The notes: generated by a model from the sequence alone, not told the origin. 64,000 nucleotides of DNA from DASQHY01 sp035602605 (GCA_035602605.1 DATNLZ010000069.1:124001-188000), one strand, 5' to 3'. Counted from the first letter of the stretch, positions 45,617 to 59,277 are shown. Translations and numbers: made by a program.

Positions 45617-47403
45617 GGCTTCAACTGAATACCTAGTTCCTGCAACTGTTCAGGGCTCACCTCGCTCGGTGACTCGGCCATCAAATCCTGCGCCGCCGTG
45701 GTCTTGGCAAACGCGATCACCTCGCGGATCGACTTCTCACCCGTTAGTAGCATCACAATGCGATCAATTCCCAGCGCGATCCCCCCATGAGGCGGCGTAC
45801 CGTATGTCAGCGCATCCAGAAAAAAGCCAAACCTCCGGCGTAACTGTTCTTCGGTCAGTCCCAATGCCTTGAACAATCGTTCCTGAATATCCTGCCGGTG
45901 GATTCGAATGCTCCCCGAGCCTAGCTCAACTCCATTCAGCACCAAATCATAACCCTTCGACCGCACTTCCCACGGCGCGGTCTCCAGCTTCTCGAGGTCT
46001 TCATCGACAATTCCGGTAAAAGGATGCTGCGCGCTTACCCACATTTTCTCCCGTTCGCTCCATTCAAACAGCGGAAAGCCCGTCAGCCACAAAAACTCCC
46101 AGCGATGCGCGGGAATCAGTTTCAATTGCTCGGCCAGATGCAAACGTAACTGTCCGGCGATCAGCGCCGCGGCTTCCGTGCCTTTGATCTGTTCTTTCGC
46201 TGCGACCGCGATTACCAAGTCCCCGGCCTTGGCGCCCGCCGCGTCTGCCAGATTCTTGACTCCTTCGGCTCCAAGCACTTTTTCAAGTTGCGAGCTAATC
46301 CCTTCCGCCGTAACTTTCACCGTATAGATTCCACGCGCGCCGAGCGACTTGGCTTTCTCGCTCAATTCATCGAGCTGTTTGCGCGAGTAACTGGCCGCCC
46401 CCGGTGCCACCAGCGCCAACACGTTGCCTTCGATTTGTAACTTTGTCCGAGCAGCCTCCGGAAAAACAGCGGACACCTGATGCAGCTCCATCGCAAATCG
46501 TAGATCAGGCTTGTCGCTGCCATACTGCAGGATCGCATCCTTATAGTGCATATGCCTGAACGGGACGCTGACTTCGATCCCGGCTATGGCCCACGCCCGC
46601 ACCATGACTCGCTCAATCGTCTCGAAAATCTCCTCTTGCCGCGGAAATGACATCTCCACGTCAAGCTGCGTAAATTCCGGCTGGCGGTCCGCGCGCAGGT
46701 CCTCATCGCGAAAGCATTTTACGATCTGGAAGTACCGATCCATTCCCGCGATCATCAAGATTTGCTTGAAGATTTGCGGCGATTGCGGCAGCGCATAAAA
46801 TTGGCCATGGTGAATGCGGCTCGGCACCAGATAATCGCGCGCGCCTTCCGGTGTCGAGCGTGTCAGCACCGGCGTTTCCACTTCGAGGAAGCCTATCTCG
46901 TCCATGGTCTTACGAATCTCAAGGATTATTTTGTGGCGCAGCTCGAGGTTGCGATGCGGCTTCGGCCTGCGCAGATCGATATAGCGGTACCGCAGCCGGG
47001 TCTCTTCACTTGCCGTAATTTCATCTTCCACCTGAAACGGCGGAGTCTTGGCGTTGTTCAGAATATGGAGTTTCGTCGCCACAACTTCAACTTCGCCTGT
47101 CGCCAGCTCCGGATTGGCTTTCCGGCGCCGCGCCACCCTCCCTTCGACCGCAACGACAAATTCCGCGCGCACCTGCTCGGCCTTTGCGTGCGCTTCCGCC
47201 AATTGTTCCTTGTTGAAAACCGCCTGTGCGATTCCGGCGCGATCGCGCAAATCAAGAAACAACAAATTACCCAGGTCCCGCCGGCGGTGCACCCAGCCCA
47301 TTAGCACTACGTCTTTCCCGTCGTCGGTCGCGCGCAACTCTCCGCAATAATGCGTGCGCTTCATCTCCCCAAGAAAATCCAGCACTGTCACGCTCTCATT
47401 CAT
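45613..47403 (-). CDS. aspS: Aspartyl-tRNA synthetase
   Basis: Class II synthetase charging tRNA-Asp. N-terminal OB anticodon-binding domain (VLMGWVHRRRDLGNLLFLDL), motif 2 FRDEDLRADRQPEFTQLD, the bacterial GAD insertion (about residues 290-420) and motif 3 GGIALGIDRIVMLL. 596 residues, bacterial-type length. Whether it also charges tRNA-Asn cannot be told from this window. ATG 47403. Second gene of the hisS-aspS-mutL-fabI-cmk run. Confidence 0.96.
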   Translation of the reverse strand: MNESVTVLDFLGEMKRTHYCGELRATDDGKDVVLMGWVHRRRDLGNLLFLDLRDRAGIAQAVFNKEQLAEAHAKAEQVRAEFVVAVEGRVARRRKANPELATGEVEVVATKLHILNNAKTPPFQVEDEITASEETRLRYRYIDLRRPKPHRNLELRHKIILEIRKTMDEIGFLEVETPVLTRSTPEGARDYLVPSRIHHGQFYALPQSPQIFKQILMIAGMDRYFQIVKCFRDEDLRADRQPEFTQLDVEMSFPRQEEIFETIERVMVRAWAIAGIEVSVPFRHMHYKDAILQYGSDKPDLRFAMELHQVSAVFPEAARTKLQIEGNVLALVAPGAASYSRKQLDELSEKAKSLGARGIYTVKVTAEGISSQLEKVLGAEGVKNLADAAGAKAGDLVIAVAAKEQIKGTEAAALIAGQLRLHLAEQLKLIPAHRWEFLWLTGFPLFEWSEREKMWVSAQHPFTGIVDEDLEKLETAPWEVRSKGYDLVLNGVELGSGSIRIHRQDIQERLFKALGLTEEQLRRRFGFFLDALTYGTPPHGGIALGIDRIVMLLTGEKSIREVIAFAKTTAAQDLMAESPSEVSPEQLQELGIQLKP

Positions 47404-47606
47404 CGTTTGTAATTGTGCGTGCCCTATCTACCCCGCATGCGCGGCGAGATATGGGCACGGTCGAAACGATCGTCAAATTCCTAAACCTAAAAGAAACCGG
47501 TCATTCCGGGCGCAAGGAGGCGACCCCGTCGCTTTTCATGCGCGCCAGCGCATCTGGCCCTCCGCAGTGCCGAGGAGTCCCGCTGGCGTTATGCTTCGTC
47601 GCTGCC

Positions 47607-48959
47607 TCATTTCCCACTCACCGCCGCCACCAATTCTCCTTCGCGCACCTTCTTCTGTTCCGCGTCCGCCAGCCGCTTAACCACAAATTCCGCTGACGCT
47701 ACTTCATTCTCTCCAACGATTACCGCATACCGCGCGCCCAGCTTATCCGCCAGACCGAGCGACTTCCCTAGCTTTGCGTCGCCCGCCGGCAATTCCACAC
47801 GCAGTCCGGCCTTGCGCAGTACTTGCGCAATTCTCACCGCGGTTGGATAAGCCGCGTCGCCCATCCAAGCGACATAAGCAGCAAGCCCGCTCTCGGCCTC
47901 CACTTTCCTTGCACCCTGCAGTGCCGTCTCCTGCACGGAAAGCACCAACCGGTCGGTCCCGATCGCAAATCCAATACCCTTCGTCAGCGGCCCACCCAAT
48001 AATTCCACAAGGCCATCATAACGCCCACCACCGCAAACCGCATTTTGCGATCCCAGTCCCATCGCGGTTATTTCAAACGTGGTACGCATGTAGTAGTCAA
48101 GCCCGCGCACCAGTCGCCAGTTTTCCTCATACGCAATGCCGCGTAAGGCGAGTTGTGCCCGTAGCTCTGCATAGTGTTTCCGGCAATCTTCGCAAAGATG
48201 ATCGGCAATGTGCGGCAACTTAGCGATAGTCTCTTGCTCGCTGGGAAGCTTTGAATCCAGCACACGCAGAGGATTGGTCGCGATACGCCTTTGACTGTCC
48301 GCGCCAAGCTGGTCTTTCACGTTCAGCAGCTCCGCGCGCAGCCGCGCAACATATCCGCGGCGGCATTCCGGCGCACTGTGTCCAATGGAATTGACGTGCA
48401 GCGTGGTTTGCGTCAATCCCACGTGCGCCAAGAAAGCCATAAGCATCTCAATAACCTCGGCATCCACGCGCGCATCCTCTATCAACCCGCCCGAGTGACT
48501 GAGTACCTCCGCACCAATCTGATAAAACTGGCGATAGCGCCCCTTCTGCGGCCGCTCGCGGCGAAACATCGGACCGACGTAATACAGCTTCACATTCCCC
48601 GGCAGCATTTGCATCCCATGCTCAATATACGCCCGCACAACTGATGCCGTCGCCTCGGGCCGAAGGGATAGGCTCGAGGTCGGGACGCTCTGTTCCGACG
48701 ACCCGGGCTCGACGTTGGACAGGAACGTGTACATTTCCTTGGAGACGATGTCGGTATGTTCCCCGACGGACCGCGCGAACAATTCTGTCTGCTCGAAAAT
48801 TGGTAGGCGAATCTCGCCAAAACCATATGTCGCGAACACCTCCCTTGCACTCTGCTCAACGCGATTCCACAGCGCCGACTCAGGAGGCAAAATATCGCGC
48901 ACACCTTTAATCGCCTGAAACCTGCACCGTTCTTCCTTTTTTGCTGAGCCTTCACTCAC
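47607..48959 (-). CDS. hisS: Histidyl-tRNA synthetase
   Basis: Class II synthetase charging tRNA-His. Signature regions: IKGVRDILPPESALWNRVEQ, motif 2 LSLRPEATASVVRAYIEHGM, the histidine A motif LVRGLDYYMRTTFEI and the C-terminal anticodon-binding domain (VRIAQVLRKAGLRVELPAGD). 450 residues from GTG 48959, preceded by AGGAG; the frame extends to 49001 without support. hisS followed by aspS on one strand is a common arrangement. Confidence 0.95.
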   Translation of the reverse strand: MSEGSAKKEERCRFQAIKGVRDILPPESALWNRVEQSAREVFATYGFGEIRLPIFEQTELFARSVGEHTDIVSKEMYTFLSNVEPGSSEQSVPTSSLSLRPEATASVVRAYIEHGMQMLPGNVKLYYVGPMFRRERPQKGRYRQFYQIGAEVLSHSGGLIEDARVDAEVIEMLMAFLAHVGLTQTTLHVNSIGHSAPECRRGYVARLRAELLNVKDQLGADSQRRIATNPLRVLDSKLPSEQETIAKLPHIADHLCEDCRKHYAELRAQLALRGIAYEENWRLVRGLDYYMRTTFEITAMGLGSQNAVCGGGRYDGLVELLGGPLTKGIGFAIGTDRLVLSVQETALQGARKVEAESGLAAYVAWMGDAAYPTAVRIAQVLRKAGLRVELPAGDAKLGKSLGLADKLGARYAVIVGENEVASAEFVVKRLADAEQKKVREGELVAAVSGK

Positions 48960-49158
48960 GCCACGTGCTCCTGGCAAAGACACTCGCCAAAACACAAACA
49001 AAGCACGCTAACACACGCCTCTCCGAGTAACAAGACAACGGGATTAGCGCCCCCAACCTGTCCCCGAGAACGAGCACTTACAAACCGGGGTGCCTTTTGA
49101 AGTCGTTCCCAAAATCAATATTCGAGTAGGAGGAAACAGAAATGAAGGGGAAACTGTA

Positions 49159-49995
49159 TCAGTCAATTTGAACCTGAGGCCCAGCTCCAGCGGAAGCGAC
49201 CATTTCGAGACGGGCCGCAACCGCTCGCGCCATCGCATAAATACTCTTTGCACCCGGAGCATTCTCGCCGCCTGCGGCCACTGGCTGGCCGGTATCTCCG
49301 CCCATCCGAATGCGCGGGTCAATTTCGATTTCGCCAAGCACGGGCACGCCAAATTCCAGCGCTGTGCGGGTTCCCTCGCCGTGGCCAAAGATGTCCACGC
49401 GTTCATGGCAGTGCGGACACGCTAGGTAGCTCATGTTCTCGACCACTCCAAGAATTTCAACATTGACCTGGCGAAACATCTCAATCGCCTTGCGCACGTC
49501 GGCCAAAGCGACGATCGAAGGCGTGGTGACGATCACCGCTCCGCTGATAGGCGCGGTCTGAATCAACGTTAGTTGCACATCGCCAGTTCCTGGAGGCAGA
49601 TCTACAACGAGGTAATCGAGATCGCCCCACTCCACGCTGCGTAAAAATTGCTGGATCACGCTGTGCAGCATTGGCCCTCGCCAAATCATCGGTTTATCGC
49701 CGGGACTGAGCAAACCCATGGAAATTACTTTCAGTCCGCTTGCCAGGACCGGCATAATTTGCCGTTCGCTCAATGCCCGCGGCTGCTCGTCGGTGCCCAG
49801 CATGAGCGGTACGTTCGGCCCATAGATGTCGGCATCCAGCAATCCGACCGAAGCGCCAAGACGATTGAGCGCTAACGACAAATTGACGGCTACGGTGGTT
49901 TTTCCGACTCCGCCCTTGCCGCTCGCAACGGCAACAAGGTTTTTCACGCCAGCAATAGGCGCTTTCGGGGGCGACACCATGGGTCCTGGCGGCAT
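49159..49995 (-). CDS. Mrp/ApbC-type iron-sulfur carrier ATPase
   Basis: Mrp/NBP35-family P-loop ATPase of 278 residues that carries or delivers iron-sulfur clusters. The deviant Walker A VASGKGGVGKTTVAVN, switch region LLDADIYGPNVPLML, Walker B DYLVVDLPPGTGD and a CPHC pair (ENMSYLACPHCHERVDIFG) that binds a bridging cluster are all present. The N-terminal MIP18-like domain found in longer Mrp proteins is missing. ATG 49995; an in-frame ATG five codons later is also possible. On the same strand as, but ~200 bases ahead of, hisS. Confidence 0.92.
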   Translation of the reverse strand: MPPGPMVSPPKAPIAGVKNLVAVASGKGGVGKTTVAVNLSLALNRLGASVGLLDADIYGPNVPLMLGTDEQPRALSERQIMPVLASGLKVISMGLLSPGDKPMIWRGPMLHSVIQQFLRSVEWGDLDYLVVDLPPGTGDVQLTLIQTAPISGAVIVTTPSIVALADVRKAIEMFRQVNVEILGVVENMSYLACPHCHERVDIFGHGEGTRTALEFGVPVLGEIEIDPRIRMGGDTGQPVAAGGENAPGAKSIYAMARAVAARLEMVASAGAGPQVQID

Positions 49996-50288
49996 GTTGT
50001 TCTATCGGCTCCGGTTACAAGGATTGTGCGGCTGTTGCCATTGACGCGCGTTTGAATCATAGACTGCGGCACCGGCTTCGGCAAGTATCCTGGCATCGCG
50101 AAGCAATCGAGTGCCAAAGACCGCCGAGCAAGGGAGCCAATGGTTGCGCTTCCCTAATCGCCCTTGTGTGTTATCAAGGCACACCACCCCACCGGTACCA
50201 TTGTTTCTGAAACCGGTCCTCTCTACTCTAACCATGAGGCACAGCCAAAAACCGGTAACCCTGGCTGTTAGTGCCCAGTAATCCGCTG

Positions 50289-53219
50289 ATGACTGCTGAA
50301 GCCAAAGACGGTGCGGCCCGCGCCTTCGTGCGCAGCCTCAACATTTTGCTGAAATTTGCGCGCCTGTACGAATTCGGCCACGCTCGCACAACTGCGCAGT
50401 TTGCAACCACCTGGCGGGAACTTCGCGCGGCAATGCCAGAGAACAGCACCAACGGCCTATTGCTGGGCGCGTCCGGATCCCAATTATTGTTAGACGGGGT
50501 ACCCCTCGGTGCAGCAGCGGGAGAGCGGAGTTTTGCGCATCTGCTGTCGTCCTCGGGAATCGCCAGTATATTCTTTGCTCCAAACGTTTCGCAGACACAA
50601 CTCGCGCGCTTTGTGCGAGCCTTTCCGACCGGAAATGCCAAGCCCTCGGCACTCGCCGAACAATTGAAATCAGCGTTAGCCGGCGATACCACGATTCGCA
50701 TCAACGAGATTCGATTCGTCGCGGAAGACTCTTCAACAGCGGGGTTCCACGTGGCGGCGCAATTGACCGCGCGAGCTCTTGGGGGTGGCAATTCCGACCA
50801 GTTTAAGTCGTGGTTTGATGATCCACAGAAACTGCTACAGCTCATCGTTGCGGCAGAGGGGTCTCGCGGCGGATCCGGTAGCGGCGGGCCCGGCGGAGGT
50901 TCCGGTGGCAGTGGCTCGAGCGCGCCCAGCGAAACCGGTGCGGGCGGTGGCGCCGGAAGCGGTACAGGCGGTCTTGGTGCAGGTCCAGGTGGCTTAGGGG
51001 GCGTGTATCATTCGAGTGGCGATACCCCCTCTCTCCCAGCCGAAACCAGCGGCGCACCAGCGACCTCCAGCCGCCCGGGCAGGTGGGCCAGTGCTACGGC
51101 ATTACTTCGCAATGATGTTGGCGGTCCTGCTGTGGCCACCTTGCCTCCCACGAGCCTCGGGCTCGGAGGGGTGAGCGGAGTGCCCCAGATGAGCGGGGGC
51201 TTTGCCGTGGAGGAACGTGAGATTCGTTCCCTTCTAAGCCTTTTCGCTCAGCTCGGAAACTCACGCAAAGACCCCGAAGCGCGCATCGATCCGGCAACAT
51301 TTCAGTCTCGGCTATCCACCATGCCGGTGCGCACACAATTTACACTGCAGCAAGCCCTGGCGGGTCTTGCCGCTCAAGCGCCCACCGACCGACCCGACAC
51401 CCCAATGCTTTTGAAATTAGCCGAGCATGTGGCCATTCGCTTTGCGCTCGACAGTTACGAGCGCGGTGAAGTCAAAGTTAATTCAGTCCACCAGCTCATG
51501 GAGCGGATGAATACGGAACTGGACAGCCTGCGAAAGATCCTCTCCTCTCATGAAGAAATAATGGCTAACGCCGGCCTTGAGGTCCAGACCTTCACCGAAC
51601 TTTTGGATCAACAATTCTGGCAACAAGTGCCGGAAGAAGAGAAGAAGAAGGTTCTAATCTCCGACGAGGCATGGTGCGTCCCTCCGCGTAATGCGCGGCT
51701 CTTCCTCGACGATCTAATACGACGAAGCGAACTCAAATCGGCCAATGAAATTCTGGTCAGCTACGCCAACTGTATTTCGAATTCCGAACAAAACGCGCGG
51801 CGCGCCACAGCGATTGGTCTCTCGGATCTGGCGGACCTGTATGCGGTCGGCGATGGCAGCGTGCTAATCCATGCTCTACGGCAGGTTGGCACCCAGCTGG
51901 CGGCCGAACGAGACCCCGATTTGCAAACGTTGATTGGTGCGGCGTACGTCCGACTTAGTCAGGAGGCCGCGGCGCGCCGGTGCTATCCCGCCATGCAGCA
52001 GGCGCTTGCTTCGCTCGGAGCTGTGGAGGCCCAGAGGCCTGGCTCAACACAAAGCCTGCGGCCGCGCATCGGAGTCGAGGAACGCATCCCGGAATTCCTG
52101 GAAGAAGCGCTGCGGGTCGGCCAAATTCCTGACGGCTTGACCGATTTGCTTCAGCATATGCCCGGAGTGGCGATACGCAATCTAGTCGCGCGTTTCACGA
52201 GCTGCAGTTTCCGCGAGGATTGCGAAGTAATGATTCGAATTGCCCAAGAATTAGGATCCGAAGCACTGAACTGCCTTATTGATGGGCTGCGGTCCGCGCC
52301 CGCTTTGGAAGCGGCTGAGATGGTAGGCTTACTAAGCTGCCTTCATCCATCTTCCCTCGAAGAATTCTTGCCGGCGCGTCTGGCGGAGTGGCAACGAATC
52401 TCGCACGACCGCGTCGTGCGGCAGATTTCGGCGGGTGGCTCACCCGCGCGGGGCGGTCTCTTGTTGATGATGTTTGATTTCCTGGACCCGCTAATCCGCC
52501 CACTGGCGCTCGATGAAATTGGGGTGAGCGGCGACATGAACAGTGTCGAGAAGCTGATGATTCTAGCGCAGACCGAGCCAAAGGAGCAGCACGAATGGTA
52601 TCTGCGCCTGAAGGCCATCGAGGCTCTCGGACGGCTGCGCGCACAGGCTGCCACTGGGTTGCTGCAGCAAATCTTGGATGCGCGGCAATCCTGGCGATGG
52701 GCCTATCCTAACGAGTTGCGCATTGCGGCGGCGCAGGCCTTGGCGCAAATCGATCCAAACGGATTTTCCGAGCGCATCTCGAATAGCAGTCTGCAGCGCG
52801 GGGATTTGCTGCTGGAACCGATAGGTCCTGATCCTAACGCGCCTTGCATTCGCCAGCGTCGCTACGAGCGGCTAAAGTTATCGCGTCCTCTGGTGGCCAC
52901 GACAACGAATCTGCGCGAAAATTTTCGTATGGATATTCTGGAGCTAAACATGGGCGGCGGGCTGGCCACGAGCGACCGGCACCTAGCTCCCGGAACGCTG
53001 CTGAGCCTCAAGATCAGCAATGGCCTGCGCCCCATACGCGCAAAGGCTATTGTTCGCGCTTCGCGCCCGCAAGCTCTGGCCTTTGAATTTGCCGAAATTG
53101 ACCTCGAAGAACGCTCGAAACTCCGGCGCTCCATCCTGGGTCTTGGCGGACTCCCGATTGTTGCCTCGCCTCTGAATCGCAGCCGTCGTCGCGGACGGAG
53201 CCTGGTCTCCAAACCATAG
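50289..53219 (+). CDS. Large PilZ-domain protein, tandem paralogue 1
   Basis: 976-residue protein of unknown function. An N-terminal conserved domain (ARAFVRSLNILLKFARLYEF, LLLGASGSQLLLDGVPL) is followed by a Gly/Ser-rich linker (about residues 195-245). A long helical region then looks repeat-like in the HEAT style (LKAIEALGRLRAQAATGLLQ, ELRIAAAQALAQIDP). The last ~110 residues are a PilZ-like domain with RRYERLKLSRP for RxxxR and LELNMGGGLATS in place of D/NxSxxG. No signal peptide. ATG 50289 aligns with the paralogue's start; GTG 50271 is an alternative. Directly followed by a homologous gene. Confidence 0.72.
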   Translation: MTAEAKDGAARAFVRSLNILLKFARLYEFGHARTTAQFATTWRELRAAMPENSTNGLLLGASGSQLLLDGVPLGAAAGERSFAHLLSSSGIASIFFAPNVSQTQLARFVRAFPTGNAKPSALAEQLKSALAGDTTIRINEIRFVAEDSSTAGFHVAAQLTARALGGGNSDQFKSWFDDPQKLLQLIVAAEGSRGGSGSGGPGGGSGGSGSSAPSETGAGGGAGSGTGGLGAGPGGLGGVYHSSGDTPSLPAETSGAPATSSRPGRWASATALLRNDVGGPAVATLPPTSLGLGGVSGVPQMSGGFAVEEREIRSLLSLFAQLGNSRKDPEARIDPATFQSRLSTMPVRTQFTLQQALAGLAAQAPTDRPDTPMLLKLAEHVAIRFALDSYERGEVKVNSVHQLMERMNTELDSLRKILSSHEEIMANAGLEVQTFTELLDQQFWQQVPEEEKKKVLISDEAWCVPPRNARLFLDDLIRRSELKSANEILVSYANCISNSEQNARRATAIGLSDLADLYAVGDGSVLIHALRQVGTQLAAERDPDLQTLIGAAYVRLSQEAAARRCYPAMQQALASLGAVEAQRPGSTQSLRPRIGVEERIPEFLEEALRVGQIPDGLTDLLQHMPGVAIRNLVARFTSCSFREDCEVMIRIAQELGSEALNCLIDGLRSAPALEAAEMVGLLSCLHPSSLEEFLPARLAEWQRISHDRVVRQISAGGSPARGGLLLMMFDFLDPLIRPLALDEIGVSGDMNSVEKLMILAQTEPKEQHEWYLRLKAIEALGRLRAQAATGLLQQILDARQSWRWAYPNELRIAAAQALAQIDPNGFSERISNSSLQRGDLLLEPIGPDPNAPCIRQRRYERLKLSRPLVATTTNLRENFRMDILELNMGGGLATSDRHLAPGTLLSLKISNGLRPIRAKAIVRASRPQALAFEFAEIDLEERSKLRRSILGLGGLPIVASPLNRSRRRGRSLVSKP

Positions 53220-53418
53220 TAAATAATAAGCTTAGATGTTTCCGGTGGTGAGCTGGCAGCGACTAGCGGTAGGAGCGCTCGTCCCGTTCGCAACCTCGGT
53301 GGCACTTCTCGAGCCCCCTACTGTCGCTATGAATACAGTAAAACTATCGTACTATTGTCGGGAGCGAGTTCCAGTACTACCGTACTTGAGAAGGAAGTTC
53401 TAGATCCACCTTCTCCAG

Positions 53419-56184
53419 ATGAGGATCGACCCTAGAGCCACCTCCGCTCGCGCCTTTGTTCACAGCCTGAACATTCTATTGAAGTTTGCCCGCCTGTATG
53501 GTTTTGACCACACCCGTACTGCAGAACAGCTTGGAATCGCGTGGAAAGAACTCGTCGCTGCCATCCCGCAAGGCAGCGAGGCTGGGTTGCTGTTGGGTGC
53601 GACTGGCGCACAGCTTCTGCTCGATGGCGTGCCTCTTGAGGGTCATCCGGCCGAGCGCCAATTTGCTCAGTTGCTTTCGGCTGCGGGACTCGCCAGCGTT
53701 CATTTTCTCCCGTGCGTTTCGCAGGAGGAGCTGGAGAGCTTCACACGCGCCTTCCCGGCCGGGAAAGCAAAGCCGGCGGAGCTGGCCCAGCACTTGAAGG
53801 CAGCCCTGAGTCACTCAACCGGAATACGCATCAACGAAATTTGCTTTGTGGCGACAGATGCCAGTTTCCGCGACGCTCAAGTCGCGGCGCAGCTCACCGC
53901 AAAATCGTTGGGGGCTGACGCCAGTGAATTCAAAGAGTGGCTGAACGATCCGCAAAAACTTCTGCAATTGATTGCTGCGGCGCAAGGAAACAAAGCCAAC
54001 GGCACAGCAGGGGCGGGGCGGGGTGCAGGTCCGGGAGCAGGGATTCAGGCTGGATCTGTGAACTCATCGTCCTCGAATGACGCGCCTTCGAATGAATTGG
54101 CTGGGAATAGTTCTGGCGCCCCGACTGGAAACGCGGCGCAAGAGTCAGCGTCTATTTCCTCTTCTGACTCGCGCGGCGGAGTTCCTGCCGAAGAAGAGTT
54201 AATGGGCATTTTTAAGTTGCTCGCAAGCCTTGGGCAGGCCAGCGACACTGTGCGTGGTTCCTCTCCGGACTCGTTCCAGACGCAGCTTTCGCAACTTCCC
54301 GGAACCGCAAAGGAAACCATCCATCAGGCACTGACGAAACTTGCTGCGCAGACACCTTCCGACAAACCAAATGAAGCCGTACTCGTACGTCTTGCCGAGC
54401 ATCTGGCCATCCGGTTTGCGCTGGAGCGCTATGAGCGCGGCGAAGTGCAGGTGAATGCGGTTCGGCAAATGCTCGATCGCATGAATCAGGAGATCGATAA
54501 CCTGCGAAACATTCTGGGTGCGCACGAAAACAAAATGGCCGAGGCCGGACTGGTCGTAGAGACTCACGCGGACCTGCTCGACCGGCAATTCTGGGCCGCC
54601 GTTCCGGAAAGTGGCAAGCGTTCGGTGCTGAACTCGCCAGAGGCATGGTGCATTCCACCGAGAAACGTGCGGCAATACGTAAGCGAATTAATTGAGCGAG
54701 GCGAAGTGGCCGAGGCCTGCGCTATCCTGCAGAATTATGCTGCGTGCGCGAACAGTGCCGAACCTGATGCGCGTCGTAATACCGCTCAGGGTTTGGCCGA
54801 ACTAGCGGAGCTTTATCGAGGCAATCAAGGTGCGCTGCTGAGCGATGCGATACGTCACGTTGGATTGCAATTAAGCCTGGAGCGCGAGGCCGACCTCCAA
54901 GTCCTGGTAGGTGCGGCATTCGTGCGCCTGAGCCAGGAGGCTGCCTCGCAGCGCTGCTTTCCGGCGATCCAGCAAGCGCTTGATTCGCTTGACGGGGTGG
55001 AGGCTCAGCGGCCGGCGATCGGCAAAAATCTTCGACCCAAGATGGGCGTTGAAGAGCGCGTTCCGGAATTTATTGACGAGGCTTTGCGGGCGAAAAAGAC
55101 CGCGGTAGGCCTCTCGGGTGTGCTTCGGCTGCTGCCGCACGCCGCCATGGAGCAGCTGGCATTAAAATTCAGCCGGTGCAGCCTGCGAGAAGATTGCGAC
55201 CATATCGCGTCATTAGCGGGCGAGCTGGGCGACGAAGGGCTTTCGCACTTGCGCGGGTCGCTTCGAGCGGGATCAGTTCCTGATGCAGTGGAAGCGGTCG
55301 GATTGATGAGCCGTCTGCAACCGATGGCCGTGCCTGAATTCCTTCCGGGAAGGATGGGGGACTTTTCCAGAACTGCACAGGAACGCATGATCCGGCAAAT
55401 CGCAGGCAGCGGTGCCCCGGAGCGCGGCCAACTGATCCTTTCGGTATTCGATTTGCTTGATCCCGCGGTGCTTTCGCTGGCTGTTGACGAGATCGGAATG
55501 AGCGGCGATCGGCAGGTTTTGGGTCGGCTGCTGTGTATCGCTGACGGGGAGTTGCCGGTCTCCGGCAGCGCTTTTCTGCGCGTAAAAGCCGTAGAAGCGC
55601 TGGGCCGTTTGGCGTGCCCGGAATCGGTAAGCGTGCTGCGGCGCATCGTGGAAGCCCGGCAGATGTGGCACTGGATCGAGCCGCAGGAATTGCGGATTGC
55701 GGCCCTACAAGCTTTGCAACAAATCGACCCGGAATGGAGCGAGAAATTCTTGCCGCAAAGCGGAATTGACCCTCAAGAGCTGGCGGTTGCGCCGCTCGGT
55801 TGTGAGCCAGCCAGCCGGTGGGTAAGACAGCGGCGTTACCCGCGTATCCGGCTGGCAAGGGCGCTGCCAGCAGTTACCACCAACCTAAAAGACAACTGTC
55901 ATTTTGAAATCAAGAGTTTTAGCCTTTCCGGCGGGGTGGCCACGACCGAAAGGCACCTGCAGCCTGGTACACAGGTGATGCTGCGCTTGCAGGGTAACCT
56001 GCGTGGGGTACGCGCCACGGCCGTGATGCGGGATTATCGCGCGCAGGATATGGCTTTTGAAATTGTAGATATGAAACTCGACGAGCGCAGCAAGCTTCGG
56101 CACTTTCTTAGCCGACCCGGCGTGGTTTCCGCGCCAACCTCACCAGCATCGGAATCACAGGTCCTCAGTCTGTCCTCGCACTGA
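53419..56184 (+). CDS. Large PilZ-domain protein, tandem paralogue 2
   Basis: 921-residue paralogue of the preceding gene with the same layout: N-terminal domain (ARAFVHSLNILLKFARLYGF, LLLGATGAQLLLDGVPLEG), a Ser/Ala/Asn-rich linker (about 190-255), an all-helical HEAT-like middle (RVKAVEALGRLACPESVSVL, ELRIAALQALQQID) and a PilZ-like C-terminus (RRYPRIRLARALPA; KSFSLSGGVATTE). Similarity to paralogue 1 runs through both ends and the helical core but not the linker. ATG 53419. The duplication is old, since identity is only moderate. Likely a c-di-GMP-responsive scaffold (inference). Confidence 0.72.
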   Translation: MRIDPRATSARAFVHSLNILLKFARLYGFDHTRTAEQLGIAWKELVAAIPQGSEAGLLLGATGAQLLLDGVPLEGHPAERQFAQLLSAAGLASVHFLPCVSQEELESFTRAFPAGKAKPAELAQHLKAALSHSTGIRINEICFVATDASFRDAQVAAQLTAKSLGADASEFKEWLNDPQKLLQLIAAAQGNKANGTAGAGRGAGPGAGIQAGSVNSSSSNDAPSNELAGNSSGAPTGNAAQESASISSSDSRGGVPAEEELMGIFKLLASLGQASDTVRGSSPDSFQTQLSQLPGTAKETIHQALTKLAAQTPSDKPNEAVLVRLAEHLAIRFALERYERGEVQVNAVRQMLDRMNQEIDNLRNILGAHENKMAEAGLVVETHADLLDRQFWAAVPESGKRSVLNSPEAWCIPPRNVRQYVSELIERGEVAEACAILQNYAACANSAEPDARRNTAQGLAELAELYRGNQGALLSDAIRHVGLQLSLEREADLQVLVGAAFVRLSQEAASQRCFPAIQQALDSLDGVEAQRPAIGKNLRPKMGVEERVPEFIDEALRAKKTAVGLSGVLRLLPHAAMEQLALKFSRCSLREDCDHIASLAGELGDEGLSHLRGSLRAGSVPDAVEAVGLMSRLQPMAVPEFLPGRMGDFSRTAQERMIRQIAGSGAPERGQLILSVFDLLDPAVLSLAVDEIGMSGDRQVLGRLLCIADGELPVSGSAFLRVKAVEALGRLACPESVSVLRRIVEARQMWHWIEPQELRIAALQALQQIDPEWSEKFLPQSGIDPQELAVAPLGCEPASRWVRQRRYPRIRLARALPAVTTNLKDNCHFEIKSFSLSGGVATTERHLQPGTQVMLRLQGNLRGVRATAVMRDYRAQDMAFEIVDMKLDERSKLRHFLSRPGVVSAPTSPASESQVLSLSSH

Positions 56185-56331
56185 ATTCGAAATCTCAACG
56201 TTCACCGCGTCTAGGTTGTGATCATCGCGTGGGGCTGCCGTCGGATGCGCGTTCCTTTGCACCGCATGCGCACACCGGATAGAATATACGTTGCATCCTA
56301 TTCATGTAGTGCGTCGGACTTCAAAGGACCC

Positions 56332-59277
<2,946 letters not shown>

